Numbered from the stretch's first letter, positions 26,548 through 36,350 are shown. The stretch: 64,000 nucleotides of DNA from Odoribacter sp. Z80 (GCF_009935865.1 NZ_QWEL01000001.1:1-64000), one strand, 5' to 3'. A program made the numbers and translations. The notes: generated by a model not told the origin, from the sequence alone.

Positions 26548-28233
26548 TTATTTTATATTGATGTTGTTATATAGGAAACGTTTAATTTTATGAGTGGGAG
26601 TTTTCTCAAAAGGTTCATGTTGGACCATGACCAATTGGAGTTTTGAGAAATTGTTCACCCTGGAATTGACATATTCGAAGAGTTCTTTCTTTTGTTCTTC
26701 GAGGTAGTCGTTGATAGCTGTTTTGTAGTTACCCGCTTGGTTTTTCAGTTTTTGGTACTGTTTTTCCAATTCTTCCATATTAAAGTGTACCATGGCAACA
26801 AGTTTGCCTTTGGATTCAACTACCAGAGATTCGTTTACAAAACGGAAGTTATTGATAATGGATTCAATTTCTTCCGGATAGATATTTTCTCCGGACGCTC
26901 CTAAAATCATGGTTTTAATCCGTCCCCGGATAGATAACCTTCCTTTTTTGTCGAATGAGCCGAGGTCACCTGTTTTAAACCATCCATCATCGCTAAGGAC
27001 TTCTTGTGTCAGTTGGGGCTTTTTATAATAGCCTTTCATGACGTTGGGGCCTTTAATCCAGATTTCGCCCTGTCCTGTCTGGTCGGGTTCGTGGATTTTG
27101 ATTTCCACACCTTCCATAACGGGTCCCACTCCTTGCAGGAAAGTGGCATGTGGGGCAGAACCTGCTGCCATAGGTGAGGTTTCCGTCAGTCCGTAACCAA
27201 TGGCATAAGGAAATTTGGCTTCTTGTAGGAAGCGTTCTACTGTCGGGTCGAGCTTTGAACCGCCAATACCGAAGAAAATGATTTTTCCTCCGAAGGTTTG
27301 CATTAGTTTTTTTCCTGCCAACCAATTAAATAATTTGCGGGTAGGTGCAAAATTATAGAGGGCTTTCATCAAAGGCGATGAGGTAAATTTAGGCAGTACC
27401 TGCGTTTTATATATTTTCTCAATGATTAAGGGTACGGACAACATCACCGTAGGCCTTATTTTTTGCATGGCCGGAACCAGTAGTTTGGGAGTCGGCACAC
27501 GATCCAGGTAATAAATCTGGGCTCCGAACATAACAGGAAGCAACAGGCCTAACGTATTTTCATAAGTGTGTGCTAAAGGCAGTATGCTTAGAAAACGGTC
27601 TTCAGTGCTGATGGATTGAATGGTAGAACATTGATGGGCATCCCATACCAGGTTGCGGTGGGTGAGTTCCACTCCTTTAGAAAAACCGGTGGTTCCCGAA
27701 GTGTATATAATGGAAGCCGTATCTTCTTCTTCCACTTGTATTTCGGGCAGAGGAGTAAAGTTGTTTAAAGGGATGTCATTTTCCAGTTTGTCTATTTCCT
27801 CCACCGGATGACCTTCCGGAATACGGGCAAAGGTATTCATCAGGACTTTCTGTTCCAGGAAATCGGTTTTAATATCCGCTACCCATTTGTACAGCAATTT
27901 GGATACAAAAATGATTTTAGCCTCCGAGTGTTCCAGAATATTTTGGATTTCCGGGGTATTGAATCCCGGCAGAATCGGCACTGCAATAGCGCCTATCTGG
28001 GCAATAGCGAATTGAGTGATTCCCCAATTGGGCATGTTTGCACTTAGAATGGCTACTTTATCGCCTTTTTGGATTCCGGATGCAATGAGATAGTTGGATA
28101 TGGAAAAAACTTCGTTATAGAAGTCCTGGTAAGTGCGTCGTCCGCTTTGAACAAAGTTCAAAGATAAATTATTTTTGAATTTGGAGCAACTGTTGGAAAG
28201 CAGTTGTGGTAAAGTCAATCTCTTTAAGAACAT
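26548..28233 (-). CDS. long-chain fatty-acid-CoA ligase family (AMP-binding)
   Basis: The 561-residue protein carries the adenylate-forming P-loop IIYTSGTTGFSKGVELTH (~172-189), FGIGGSKLD, AIGYGLTETSPMAAG and the hinge motif GWFKTGDLGSFDKKGRL. The C-terminal SRVNNFSKL and THKIKR segments hold the usual lysine region. It would activate fatty acids with ATP and CoA, for phospholipid remodelling or import. It lies 175 bases downstream of pepD on the same strand, beyond a large hairpin. The fatty acid specificity cannot be read directly. Confidence 0.9.
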   Translation of the reverse strand: MFLKRLTLPQLLSNSCSKFKNNLSLNFVQSGRRTYQDFYNEVFSISNYLIASGIQKGDKVAILSANMPNWGITQFAIAQIGAIAVPILPGFNTPEIQNILEHSEAKIIFVSKLLYKWVADIKTDFLEQKVLMNTFARIPEGHPVEEIDKLENDIPLNNFTPLPEIQVEEEDTASIIYTSGTTGFSKGVELTHRNLVWDAHQCSTIQSISTEDRFLSILPLAHTYENTLGLLLPVMFGAQIYYLDRVPTPKLLVPAMQKIRPTVMLSVPLIIEKIYKTQVLPKFTSSPLMKALYNFAPTRKLFNWLAGKKLMQTFGGKIIFFGIGGSKLDPTVERFLQEAKFPYAIGYGLTETSPMAAGSAPHATFLQGVGPVMEGVEIKIHEPDQTGQGEIWIKGPNVMKGYYKKPQLTQEVLSDDGWFKTGDLGSFDKKGRLSIRGRIKTMILGASGENIYPEEIESIINNFRFVNESLVVESKGKLVAMVHFNMEELEKQYQKLKNQAGNYKTAINDYLEEQKKELFEYVNSRVNNFSKLQLVMVQHEPFEKTPTHKIKRFLYNNINIK

Positions 28234-28328
28234 TCTAATTTAGCTTGCAATTTATCTGCAAAGATACAATTTTTCTTTGGAATACAGAATCAGTTCCGTT
28301 AAATATGCTGAAAATAATTGAAAGACAA

Positions 28329-28384
28329 AGCCTTTTCACGCAGTTTCAGGTTTGGGAAATGGTCCTGAAAATCGTGAAAAGGCT
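28329..28384 (-). terminator. long two-part hairpin, probable terminator after pepD
   Basis: A perfect 12-bp inverted repeat (agccttttcacg 28329-28340 / cgtgaaaaggct 28373-28384) encloses a second 7-bp stem (tttcagg / cctgaaa) and a 13-base loop. It lies 24 bases after the pepD stop in the minus direction and is followed by a moderately T-rich stretch. It separates pepD from the acyl-CoA ligase gene. Confidence 0.55.
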
Positions 28385-28407
28385 AATCAGTAGAGAATAA
28401 GTGGGTT

Positions 28408-29868
28408 TTATTTCCGGGGAATATCTTTTAAGGTGGCTTTTAAATATTCCCAGAATTTTGCGACCGAAGGTATGTTTGCCCTTTCATCGGGAGAATGGGG
28501 GGAACATAAAGTCGGTCCGAAAGAAATCATATCCCAATTGGGGTATTTAGAGCCAAGAAGTCCGCATTCCAGCCCGGCATGAATGGCCATGATTGCCGGT
28601 TTTTTCCCGTACAATTTTTCATAGACATGCTGCATTTCGTGGAGGATAGCTGAGTCGGGATTAGGTTTCCAGCCCGGATAAGCTCCGTCAAAACTTATTT
28701 CGTCAGCATCGGCCAGTTCAAAGACAGCCTGTATGGATTGGGCCAGTGCTTCTTTGGCGGTTTCTACGGAAGAGCGCAGTAATGTTTTGATGAAAATTTT
28801 TCCGTTTTCGGATTGTACGATAGCCAGGTTATTTGAAGTTTCCACTGTATCGGGCATTGAGTCAATCATCCGGACAGCTCCGTTCGGGCAGGCCAGAATA
28901 GAATTGATGAGCCGGAATTGGGTACATGTGTCTATGACGAAGGCCGGCATACCGGTGTTTTCTGCAATGAGTTGCAGATTGGGTTCTTTAGCTCCCAATT
29001 CAGCTTTGTAAATAGCTTCAGCTTCTTTTAATGCAGCTTCCAGACGGGCGGTATTGGCTGCAGGCAGAATAACAACGGCAAAAGATTCTCGTGGAATGGC
29101 ATTTCGTAAAGTTCCTCCACTGATACTGGCCATTCGTAATCCGAGGTCTTTGGTGTAAGTTTTAAGAAAGCGGAATAACAATTTATTGGAATTGCCCCTG
29201 CCGAGGTTGATGTCCATTCCGGAGTGGCCTCCTTTCAGTCCTTTTACTCCGATGCGATAGGCTTTACTATCGGCCGGTACGTTTTCTTCCTTGTATTTGA
29301 ATTGGATGGTGGAGTCTATACCGCCGGCGCAACCGACATATAATTCACCTTCGGTTTCCGAATCGAGGTTCAAAAGAATTTCTCCCTTCAGCATACCGGC
29401 TTTGAGTCCGTTGGCTCCGTCCATTCCGGTTTCTTCGGTGGAGGTGATTAATACTTCCAGAGGCCCGTGGGGAATGTCAGTAGAGGTCAGGATGGCCATA
29501 CAGGCTGCCACGCCTATACCATTATCTGCTCCGAGGGTAGTGCCTTTGGCTTTTACCCATTCTCCGTCAATGTAAGTTTCAATCGGGTCGTTTTCAAAGT
29601 CGTGGACTGTATCTTCATTTTTCTGAGGAACCATATCCAGGTGACCTTGCAAAATGACGCCTTTCCGATTTTCCATTCCCGGGGTAGCCGGTTTTGTCAT
29701 AATGATGTTTCCGGTTTCATCTATTTTTGCTTCGATGTGGTTTTCTTCGGCCCATTCGAGCATGAATTTCCGTGCTTTTTCTTCATGATTGGAGGGGCGC
29801 GGTACTTGTGTCAGCTTATAAAAATTCTGCCATATTTCTTTGGGTTGCAGATCTTTGATAGAGTTCAT
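28408..29868 (-). CDS. pepD: aminoacyl-histidine dipeptidase (Xaa-His dipeptidase, PepD)
   Basis: A 486-residue M20-family metallopeptidase. LQGHLDMVPQKN carries the first metal-binding His/Asp, GADNGIGVA the bridging Asp region, TSTEETGMDGA the catalytic Glu pair, and HSGMDINLGRGN the lid-domain substrate motif. IHAGLECGLL holds a late ligand. The enzyme splits dipeptides, classically Xaa-His, in the cytoplasm. It follows DPP IV by 23 bases on the same strand, so the pair could form a peptide-use unit: DPP IV releases dipeptides outside the cytoplasm and PepD splits them inside. Confidence 0.95.
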   Translation of the reverse strand: MNSIKDLQPKEIWQNFYKLTQVPRPSNHEEKARKFMLEWAEENHIEAKIDETGNIIMTKPATPGMENRKGVILQGHLDMVPQKNEDTVHDFENDPIETYIDGEWVKAKGTTLGADNGIGVAACMAILTSTDIPHGPLEVLITSTEETGMDGANGLKAGMLKGEILLNLDSETEGELYVGCAGGIDSTIQFKYKEENVPADSKAYRIGVKGLKGGHSGMDINLGRGNSNKLLFRFLKTYTKDLGLRMASISGGTLRNAIPRESFAVVILPAANTARLEAALKEAEAIYKAELGAKEPNLQLIAENTGMPAFVIDTCTQFRLINSILACPNGAVRMIDSMPDTVETSNNLAIVQSENGKIFIKTLLRSSVETAKEALAQSIQAVFELADADEISFDGAYPGWKPNPDSAILHEMQHVYEKLYGKKPAIMAIHAGLECGLLGSKYPNWDMISFGPTLCSPHSPDERANIPSVAKFWEYLKATLKDIPRK

Positions 29869-29891
29869 ATTTTTTATAATATAAATGGTTA

Positions 29892-32087
29892 TTATTGCAT
29901 ACGTTCTTTGAGGTACTTTACGAAACGGCTGTATAGTTGAAGGGTGGTATTCCCTCCGTTGATGTTGTGGTTCCGGTTGGTATATATGGCCATGTCGAAT
30001 TGCTTGTTGGCCTGTACCAGGCGTTCGCTCAGTTCGTACGTATTTTGTACGTGAACGTTATCATCGGCGGTTCCGTGACAGAGCAAGAGGTTTCCTTTCA
30101 GTTGCCCGACGTAATTCATCGGAGAATTTTCGTCATATCCTTTTTCGTTTTCCTGCGGTGTGCGCATGTACCGTTCAGTATAGATAGAGTCGTAATAGCG
30201 CCAGTTGGTTACCGGAGCAATGGCAATAGCGGTAGAAAATACATCGTGTCCTTTCATGATACACAGGGAAGACATAAATCCTCCGAAGCTCCATCCCCAG
30301 ATGCCGACACGCTGAGCATCAATATCCGGTTGTTCTGCCAGGTATTTGGCTGCTGCGATGATGTCGTCACTTTCCAGTTTCCCGAGTTGTCTGTAAGTGC
30401 ATTTCCGGAATTCTTCTCCCCGGGCTGCAGTGCCCCGGGGGTCTATGCAGGCTACTGCGAAACCTTCCTGAACCAGGTAGTTGAGCCAACTGATGCTCCA
30501 GGAGTTTCTTACTTGCTGGGAATTAGGACCACTGTATTGGGTAATTAATAAAGGATATTTTTCTCCGGCCTTGCTGTTGAGCGGTTTCATAATCCAGGCA
30601 TTCAGCATGGTTTTTCCGTCGGCAGCAGGAATTTGTATGTATTCTCTTTTTGCCAGATTGTATTTCCGGGTTGTCTCCCGGACCTGTTGGTTGTCTTCCA
30701 ATACCCTGACCGTTTTGCCTTTGGCGTTGTATAATGTGATTACCGGGGGCATATCACTGTTGGAGACGGTATTGATATAGTAATTGAAGTTTTTGCTGAA
30801 ACTGACTTCGTTCCATCCTTTGGTGGGGGTCAGTTTCTTTTTCAATCCTTTTTCATTGATGCTGTAGATGTATTTTTCTAAAGGAGATTCTTCGTAGGAA
30901 GAATAGTAAAATAATTTGCGGGCAGGGTCATAGCCGTAGAAGTTGGCTATGTCGTAATTTCCTTTGGTGAGTGCTTGTTTTTCTTTTCCGCTGATGTCGT
31001 ACAGGTATAGGTGCATGTATCCGCTTTTCTCACTGGTGATGACGAATTGAGTTCCGTTATCCAGAAAAACCAGGTTGTCGAAGTTGCTTTCGTCGATATA
31101 GTATTTATTTTCTTCCCGATAGAGAGGAGTGGCAGAACCTACTTTTGCATTGGCTAAAAGGATTTCCATTTTGTTTTGATGGCGGTTCAGGCGTATGATG
31201 GCCAGTTTTTTAGGGTCTTTGGTCCAACGGATACGCGGAATGTAGATGTCTTCCTCTTCTCCGGTATCCATTTTCAAGGTGGTGCGGTCGTTTACATCGT
31301 AGACATACACGGATACTTTAGAATTTTTTTCTCCTGCCTTCGGGTATTTATAGCTGTAGTTGGAGGGATAGAGTTCGTTTTCTTTCAGGGAAGGATTACG
31401 GCCTTCGAACATATTCATCTGAAATTCCCGGACTTCTGCTTCGTTGAATTTGATGTAAGCCAATGCCGAACCGTTGGGAGCCCATTCAAATGCTTTGTTG
31501 AAGGCGAATTCTTCTTCATATACCCAGTCTGGTGCCCCATTGATGATGTAGTTGTATTTTCCGTCGTTGGTAATTTGACGTTCCGAACCGAAGCGGAGGT
31601 CGTGGATGAAAAGGTCGTTATCCCGGACGAAAGCTATCCGGCTGCCGTCGGGAGAAAAGGTGGCCAATCGTTGGCTGCCTCCTTCCGACAAAGGTTTGAT
31701 TTCTTTGTTTTTAAAGTCAAAAACATAATAATCAGCTGTAAATGAACGCCGGTAAATGGTTTTTTTGTTCGTGCAGAGCAGTATCCGGCTTTCGTCGGCA
31801 TTGAATTCGTAATCGTTGATGTATTTGACCGGGCAATTTTCCAATTTATTCAAATCCAGGAGGGTTTGTACCGGAAGTCCCGTTTTGTAGCTGTATTTCA
31901 CTATCTGGCTTCCATTTCCTTCAAGCAGGGTGTAATGTTCTCCGTCATTCATGGAACGTAGTCCATAGACTCCCTTGGTGTAAAAGGTTCCGTTTACAAA
32001 TAGATCGTTCAGGCTTAATTTTTGCTGTGCAGATAATGAGCTGCAAAAAAGAATGATTGCCAGTAGAATTTCAGAAAATTTTCTCAT
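29892..32087 (-). CDS. exported dipeptidyl peptidase IV (S9 family)
   Basis: The 731-residue protein begins with a signal peptide (MRKFSEILLAIILFCSSLSA). An eight-bladed propeller region includes GAPDWVYEEEFAF, whose EE pair holds the substrate N-terminus in DPP IV. The catalytic domain has GIWGWSFGGFMSS (nucleophile Ser), GTADDNVHVQNT (Asp) and the His in YTNRNHNINGG. DPP IV removes Xaa-Pro or Xaa-Ala dipeptides in the periplasm, typical of peptide-using Bacteroidales. It is divergent from tgt with a 244-base gap between coding starts that contains candidate promoter boxes. Confidence 0.95.
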   Translation of the reverse strand: MRKFSEILLAIILFCSSLSAQQKLSLNDLFVNGTFYTKGVYGLRSMNDGEHYTLLEGNGSQIVKYSYKTGLPVQTLLDLNKLENCPVKYINDYEFNADESRILLCTNKKTIYRRSFTADYYVFDFKNKEIKPLSEGGSQRLATFSPDGSRIAFVRDNDLFIHDLRFGSERQITNDGKYNYIINGAPDWVYEEEFAFNKAFEWAPNGSALAYIKFNEAEVREFQMNMFEGRNPSLKENELYPSNYSYKYPKAGEKNSKVSVYVYDVNDRTTLKMDTGEEEDIYIPRIRWTKDPKKLAIIRLNRHQNKMEILLANAKVGSATPLYREENKYYIDESNFDNLVFLDNGTQFVITSEKSGYMHLYLYDISGKEKQALTKGNYDIANFYGYDPARKLFYYSSYEESPLEKYIYSINEKGLKKKLTPTKGWNEVSFSKNFNYYINTVSNSDMPPVITLYNAKGKTVRVLEDNQQVRETTRKYNLAKREYIQIPAADGKTMLNAWIMKPLNSKAGEKYPLLITQYSGPNSQQVRNSWSISWLNYLVQEGFAVACIDPRGTAARGEEFRKCTYRQLGKLESDDIIAAAKYLAEQPDIDAQRVGIWGWSFGGFMSSLCIMKGHDVFSTAIAIAPVTNWRYYDSIYTERYMRTPQENEKGYDENSPMNYVGQLKGNLLLCHGTADDNVHVQNTYELSERLVQANKQFDMAIYTNRNHNINGGNTTLQLYSRFVKYLKERMQ

Positions 32088-32295
32088 AGTCGTTTTTCAT
32101 CATTTAAATCACCTTCTTTTACCTTTCTTTTGCAGTGTGTTGTTTTTCAATGGTTTGCAAAATATAGGAAAAGATAAGTATTTCAGGTATATTATCTTTA
32201 GTTTTGCGTTTCCAAAGGTTTGAAAAAAAACTTGCTTTTGCAAATGTTTGCGGGAAATAGATTGGGTTTGCCTTTTACCTTTTGCCTTAATTTAT

Positions 32296-32303
32296 TACCT
32301 TTG
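32296..32303 (+). promoter_or_regulatory. candidate -7 box for tgt
   Basis: TACCTTTG matches TAnnTTTG and lies 28 bases before the ATG of tgt at 32332. A second match, TAGTTTTG, sits at 32199-32206. Neither has a clean TTTG -33 box at 19-21 bases, so both are tentative. Confidence 0.35.
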
Positions 32304-32331
32304 CCATCTGAATTTAAGAATATCGGCCAAT

Positions 32332-33465
32332 ATGCATTTTTCTCTTTCGGCGAAAGATAAACGAAGTAAAGCGCGTTGTGGGGTACTGACGACTGCTCAC
32401 GGGGAGATTCACACCCCTATATTCATGCCGGTGGGCACAGTGGGTTCTGTGAAGGCAGTTCATATGCGAGAGTTGAAAGAAGACATCGGGGCTGAGATTA
32501 TATTGGGAAATACTTATCATCTTTATTTGCGTCCGGGGACAGAGATTTTGCAGGAAGCTGGCGGATTGCACCGGTTTAACGGTTGGGACCGGCCTATTTT
32601 GACTGACAGCGGGGGATTTCAGGTTTTTTCCCTGACGGACACCGGGCGGAAAATTACGGAAGAAGGAGTTACTTTCCGTTCCCATATTGACGGTTCCAGG
32701 CATTTGTTTACTCCGGAAGGGGTGATGGATATCCAACGTAAGATCGGGGCTGATATTGTGATGGCTTTTGATGAGTGTCCGCCGGGGACCAGTGATTATA
32801 AATATGCCAAAAGCTCGTTGGAATTAACACAGCGATGGTTGGAGCGTTGTGTGGCCCGTTTTGACGGAACGGAGCCGCTTTACGGATATGAGCAGGAATT
32901 ATTTCCTATTGTTCAGGGATGCGTTTACCGGGATTTAAGGGAGAAGGCAGCTGAGCATGCTGTTTCTCTGAACCGGGCGGGATATGCAATCGGTGGTCTT
33001 GCTGTTGGAGAATCAGCGGAAGAGATGTATGATATGATAGAGGTGGTAAACCGGATTTTGCCTGAAGATAAACCGCGTTATCTGATGGGGGTGGGTACTC
33101 CGGAGAATATCCTGGAAGGGATTGAGCGGGGTGTGGATATGTTTGATTGTGTGATGCCGACACGTAACGGCCGGAATGGTATGCTTTTCACTACCGAGGG
33201 GACGATTAATATCCGGAATCAGAAGTGGGACCGGGATTTTTCTGCGATTGACCCAGGCGGTTTATGTTATGCGGATACGGAATATTCGAAGGCTTATTTG
33301 CGCCATCTGATTAAATCGGATGAAATTCTGGGGCTTCAGATTTGTTCTATCCATAATCTGGCATTTTATCTTTGGCTGGTGAAGGAAGCCCGCCTTCATA
33401 TTGAGAAAGGGGATTTTGTAGACTGGAAATCGGGAATACTTCCCAAAATAACACGAAGGCTCTAA
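32332..33465 (+). CDS. tgt: queuine tRNA-ribosyltransferase
   Basis: Tgt swaps guanine-34 of certain tRNAs for the queuosine precursor. The start is the ATG at 32332 (MHFSLSAKDKRSKARCG); an upstream in-frame ATG at 32248 would add 28 unlikely residues. The 377-residue protein has LTDSGGFQVFSL with the base-recognition Asp, MAFDECPPG, IGGLAVGE and LMGVGTPENIL, plus the nucleophile in VDMFDCVMPTRNGRNG. The zinc site is seen as CYADTEYSKAYLRHL and the late ICSIHN. It is followed after 22 bases by the LptF/G permease gene, a common Bacteroidales pair. Confidence 0.96.
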   Translation: MHFSLSAKDKRSKARCGVLTTAHGEIHTPIFMPVGTVGSVKAVHMRELKEDIGAEIILGNTYHLYLRPGTEILQEAGGLHRFNGWDRPILTDSGGFQVFSLTDTGRKITEEGVTFRSHIDGSRHLFTPEGVMDIQRKIGADIVMAFDECPPGTSDYKYAKSSLELTQRWLERCVARFDGTEPLYGYEQELFPIVQGCVYRDLREKAAEHAVSLNRAGYAIGGLAVGESAEEMYDMIEVVNRILPEDKPRYLMGVGTPENILEGIERGVDMFDCVMPTRNGRNGMLFTTEGTINIRNQKWDRDFSAIDPGGLCYADTEYSKAYLRHLIKSDEILGLQICSIHNLAFYLWLVKEARLHIEKGDFVDWKSGILPKITRRL

Positions 33466-33487
33466 TCCGTGAAATGAATGATGATAG

Positions 33488-34567
33488 ATGAAGAAACTGG
33501 ATTTATATATTATTCGGAAGTTTTTAGGAACATTTTTCTTTTCTTTGATTTTGATCTTATGCATTGTTGTGATATTTGATCTTTCAGAGAAACTGGAAAG
33601 GTTTATAGAAAACGAAGCTCCGGTAAAGGCTATTATTTTCGATTATTATCAGAATTTCATTCCTTATTTCGCCAATGTTTTTTCTTCTCTGTTTACTTTT
33701 ATTTCGGTGATTTTTTTCACTTCTAAAATGGCTTATGACAGTGAGATTATCGCTATTCTGAGTACAGGAATCAGTTTCCGGAGGCTGGTGTTGCCCTATT
33801 TGATTTCTGCCGGAGTAATTGCGGGACTTTCTTTTTTGCTGGGTGCTTTTATTATACCCAATGCCAATGAGAAAAGAATAGAGTTTGAGAAGCATTATAT
33901 GGGGAAACGGTATTCGAATACAGAACAGAACATTCATCGTCAGATAGCTCCCGGTACATATATCTATATGTCTTCTTATTCTGTGGTTTCTAATATCGGG
34001 TATGACTTTGCCATTGAAAATTTCCGGGGAGATACGTTGGAGAAGAAGTTGACCTCTTCCCGTATTGTCTGGGACAAGGAACATCGGCGCTGGGTGATTT
34101 ACAATTGGAAATTGCGGGAGATAGACGGGGAGCAGGAAAATTATCAGACCGGTAACCGTCTGGATACGATAATGCCTTTTCAGCCTTCGGAGTTTGCGGA
34201 GAATCCGAAGAAGATCAAGGAGCAATTGACTCTGCCCGAATTGAAGGAATATATCGACCGGATGAAAATGAGAGGAAGTTCGAATGTAATAGAGTTTCAG
34301 ATTGAGAAATATAAGATGACGGCCAATGCTTTTGCTACTTTTATTCTTACGTTGATAGGGGTAAGTATTTCATCCCGGAAGATCAGGGGTGGAATGGGAT
34401 TGCATCTGGGTATAGGCCTTCTGATCAGTTTTTCGTATATTTTATTTATGCAATTTTCTACCGTTTTTGCAACAAATGGGAATATGAATCCGTTATTAGC
34501 CGTGTGGTTGCCTAATATTTTGTTTGCGATAATCGGAGTGTTTGTATATAGGACGGCACCGAAATAG
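33488..34567 (+). CDS. LptF/LptG-family lipopolysaccharide export permease
   Basis: A 359-residue inner-membrane protein of the YjgP/YjgQ type. It starts KKLDLYIIRKFLGTFFFSLILILCIVVIF, a cytoplasmic start plus TM1, with further TM segments near 60-80 and 98-120. A soluble beta-jellyroll periplasmic domain spans ~130-250, and three TM segments lie near 275-355. Such permeases join LptB to extract lipopolysaccharide from the inner membrane. The sequence does not decide between F and G. It is cotranscribed with tgt (22 bases) and precedes rluB by 34 bases. Confidence 0.92.
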   Translation: MKKLDLYIIRKFLGTFFFSLILILCIVVIFDLSEKLERFIENEAPVKAIIFDYYQNFIPYFANVFSSLFTFISVIFFTSKMAYDSEIIAILSTGISFRRLVLPYLISAGVIAGLSFLLGAFIIPNANEKRIEFEKHYMGKRYSNTEQNIHRQIAPGTYIYMSSYSVVSNIGYDFAIENFRGDTLEKKLTSSRIVWDKEHRRWVIYNWKLREIDGEQENYQTGNRLDTIMPFQPSEFAENPKKIKEQLTLPELKEYIDRMKMRGSSNVIEFQIEKYKMTANAFATFILTLIGVSISSRKIRGGMGLHLGIGLLISFSYILFMQFSTVFATNGNMNPLLAVWLPNILFAIIGVFVYRTAPK

Positions 34568-34601
34568 CTATCAGTAAGATAATTGTAATATAACCTAAAA
34601 G

Positions 34602-35798
34602 ATGGAAAGAGATTATAGTAGGAATAAGTTTTCCTATCGGCCCAGAAAAAATGACAGTCGTGAGGACTATCGGGCCAGTAGAACGGATAGACGTGAGAGA
34701 ATAGCAGGCGGGGAACGGAACGAGCGAAGAGGAGTTACGGACAGGCGAGAGTATACATCCGGAGAGCGGCATGGCAGAGGAGCGGAAGGGGTACGGAATT
34801 TTTCCAGAGAGGATTCGAACTGCTATCCCCGGTCGCGGGAGAATAAGCCTTTCCCGGACCGTTTCCGCCCCAGGGAGGAGCGAGAGAAACGCCCCCGCAT
34901 TTTTACCCGGGGAGAAAAAAATATGCCTCAGAGGGGGGAAGAAAAGCATTTTTATAAACGTAACGAGGAGAAACCTTATGTTTCGGCACGAAAGCAGCGT
35001 CCCATTTCTGATGTCGATAAGGAGGAGTTGAGACAAAAACATTACAGCAAAAAGAAAGTTTTACAGCATCGGTTGAAGCGGGAGGATGAAAATACGGAAT
35101 TGCGTTTGAATCGTTATATCTCCATGGGAGGAGTATGTTCCCGGCGGGATGCGGATGAGTTGATTCTTTCCGGCAGGGTGAAGGTAAACGGCACAGTGGT
35201 GCAGACTGTCGGGATTAAAGTCAGTAAAAAGGATGCGGTAGAGGTGGATGATGTGCGGATTTTCCCGGAGAGGAAAGTTTATCTGGTTTTGAACAAACCG
35301 AAGGATTATGTGACCACAGTGGAAGACCCTCTGGAGCGTAAGACGGTAATGTCTTTGATTGAAGGAGCCTGTAAGGAAAGGATTTATCCGGTGGGACGAC
35401 TGGACCGGCAGACAACCGGGGTATTGCTTTTTACCAATGACGGGGATTTGGCTAAGAAACTCACTCATCCGAAATACGACCATAAAAAGATATACCATGT
35501 ATTTTTGGATAAGCCTTTAATGGAAAAAGATTTGGAGGCTATTGCCACGGGCATTGATTTGGAGGATGGTTTTATAAAGGCGGATGAGATTAGTTATACT
35601 TCTCCGGATTGCACGGAAGTAGGGATAGAGATTCATTCCGGAAAGAACCGTATTGTAAGACGTATATTTGAGCATTTGGGCTATGAGATTGTGAAGTTGG
35701 ACCGTGTCTATTTTGCTGGTATAACTAAAAAGAATATCCTCAGAGGGAGGTGGCGTTTTTTGAATGCCAGGGAAGTGAATATGTTGAAAGTGTATTAG
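34602..35798 (+). CDS. rluB: 23S rRNA pseudouridine synthase (RluB/RsuA family) with long basic N-terminal tail
   Basis: The 398-residue protein has an unusual first half: residues 1-~155 are disordered, dominated by Arg, Glu, Asp and Gly in RRE/RGE-like strings. An S4 RNA-binding domain follows (LRLNRYISMGGVCSRRDADELI, ~167-188). The catalytic domain has GRLDRQTTGVLLFTNDGDLA with the conserved catalytic Asp in GRLDRQTTG, and KNRIVRRIFEHLGYEI near the end. The enzyme makes pseudouridine in 23S rRNA. Such charged N-terminal extensions are common in Bacteroidota RluB and probably bind RNA or ribosomal proteins. Confidence 0.93.
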   Translation: MERDYSRNKFSYRPRKNDSREDYRASRTDRRERIAGGERNERRGVTDRREYTSGERHGRGAEGVRNFSREDSNCYPRSRENKPFPDRFRPREEREKRPRIFTRGEKNMPQRGEEKHFYKRNEEKPYVSARKQRPISDVDKEELRQKHYSKKKVLQHRLKREDENTELRLNRYISMGGVCSRRDADELILSGRVKVNGTVVQTVGIKVSKKDAVEVDDVRIFPERKVYLVLNKPKDYVTTVEDPLERKTVMSLIEGACKERIYPVGRLDRQTTGVLLFTNDGDLAKKLTHPKYDHKKIYHVFLDKPLMEKDLEAIATGIDLEDGFIKADEISYTSPDCTEVGIEIHSGKNRIVRRIFEHLGYEIVKLDRVYFAGITKKNILRGRWRFLNAREVNMLKVY

Positions 35799-35813
35799 TT
35801 TTGAACGGATAAC

Positions 35814-36323
35814 ATGGAGGGTGTTTGTGCGTGGTATGCGGTTTATACAGTATCCCGTGGTGAAAAAAAAATAAAAGAGCGTCTTGACAGTCAGGGGATA
35901 GAGAACTACCTGCCTTTGCAAACGGAGTATCGGATGTGGAGTTCCCGCCGGAAGAAAGTTTCGGTCCCTTTGATTACGGGGTATATTTTTGTGTATATTT
36001 CGGAGGCTGATTTTATTTCTGTGTTGAGGACGCCCGGGGTAGTTTCTTTTTTGAAAGAGAAAGGGAGGGCTATTGTTATACCTGCAGCCCAGATAGAGCG
36101 TTTGCGTTTTGCAGAAAACAACTGGGAGGAGCCGATTGAAATTTCTTATGAAGAAATTCCGGAAGGAGCTTTGGTGGAAGTGGTCAGGGGGAAACTGAGC
36201 GGATTGCAGGGAGAGATGGTGAAAATTCAGGACAAGTATCGGATGGTGCTTCGTCTGGATCGTTTGGGGTGTGCTTTACTGTCTGTTCCGATCAGTTGCG
36301 TTGTGAAAGTGAAAAACTCATAA
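35814..36323 (+). CDS. UpxY-type (NusG-like) polysaccharide antiterminator
   Basis: The 169-residue protein has a NusG N-terminal fold: WYAVYTVSRGEKKIKERLDSQGIENYLP, then SVPLITGYIFVYI and VLRTPGVVSFL. A KOW-like end has GALVEVVRGKLSGLQGEMVKI. UpxY proteins let RNA polymerase read through the leader of surface-polysaccharide operons in Bacteroides. It lies 15 bases after rluB and 77 bases before the polysaccharide export gene. No upxZ partner is visible. Its target may be the operon just downstream. Confidence 0.9.
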   Translation: MEGVCAWYAVYTVSRGEKKIKERLDSQGIENYLPLQTEYRMWSSRRKKVSVPLITGYIFVYISEADFISVLRTPGVVSFLKEKGRAIVIPAAQIERLRFAENNWEEPIEISYEEIPEGALVEVVRGKLSGLQGEMVKIQDKYRMVLRLDRLGCALLSVPISCVVKVKNS

Positions 36324-36350
36324 AAAAAGGTTTTATTATTTGTTTTTCTG

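Noticed and set aside
32248-32331. N-terminal extension of tgt to an upstream ATG
   Set aside because: The 28 extra residues are not found in Tgt, and the TACCTTTG box at 32296 lies within the extension.
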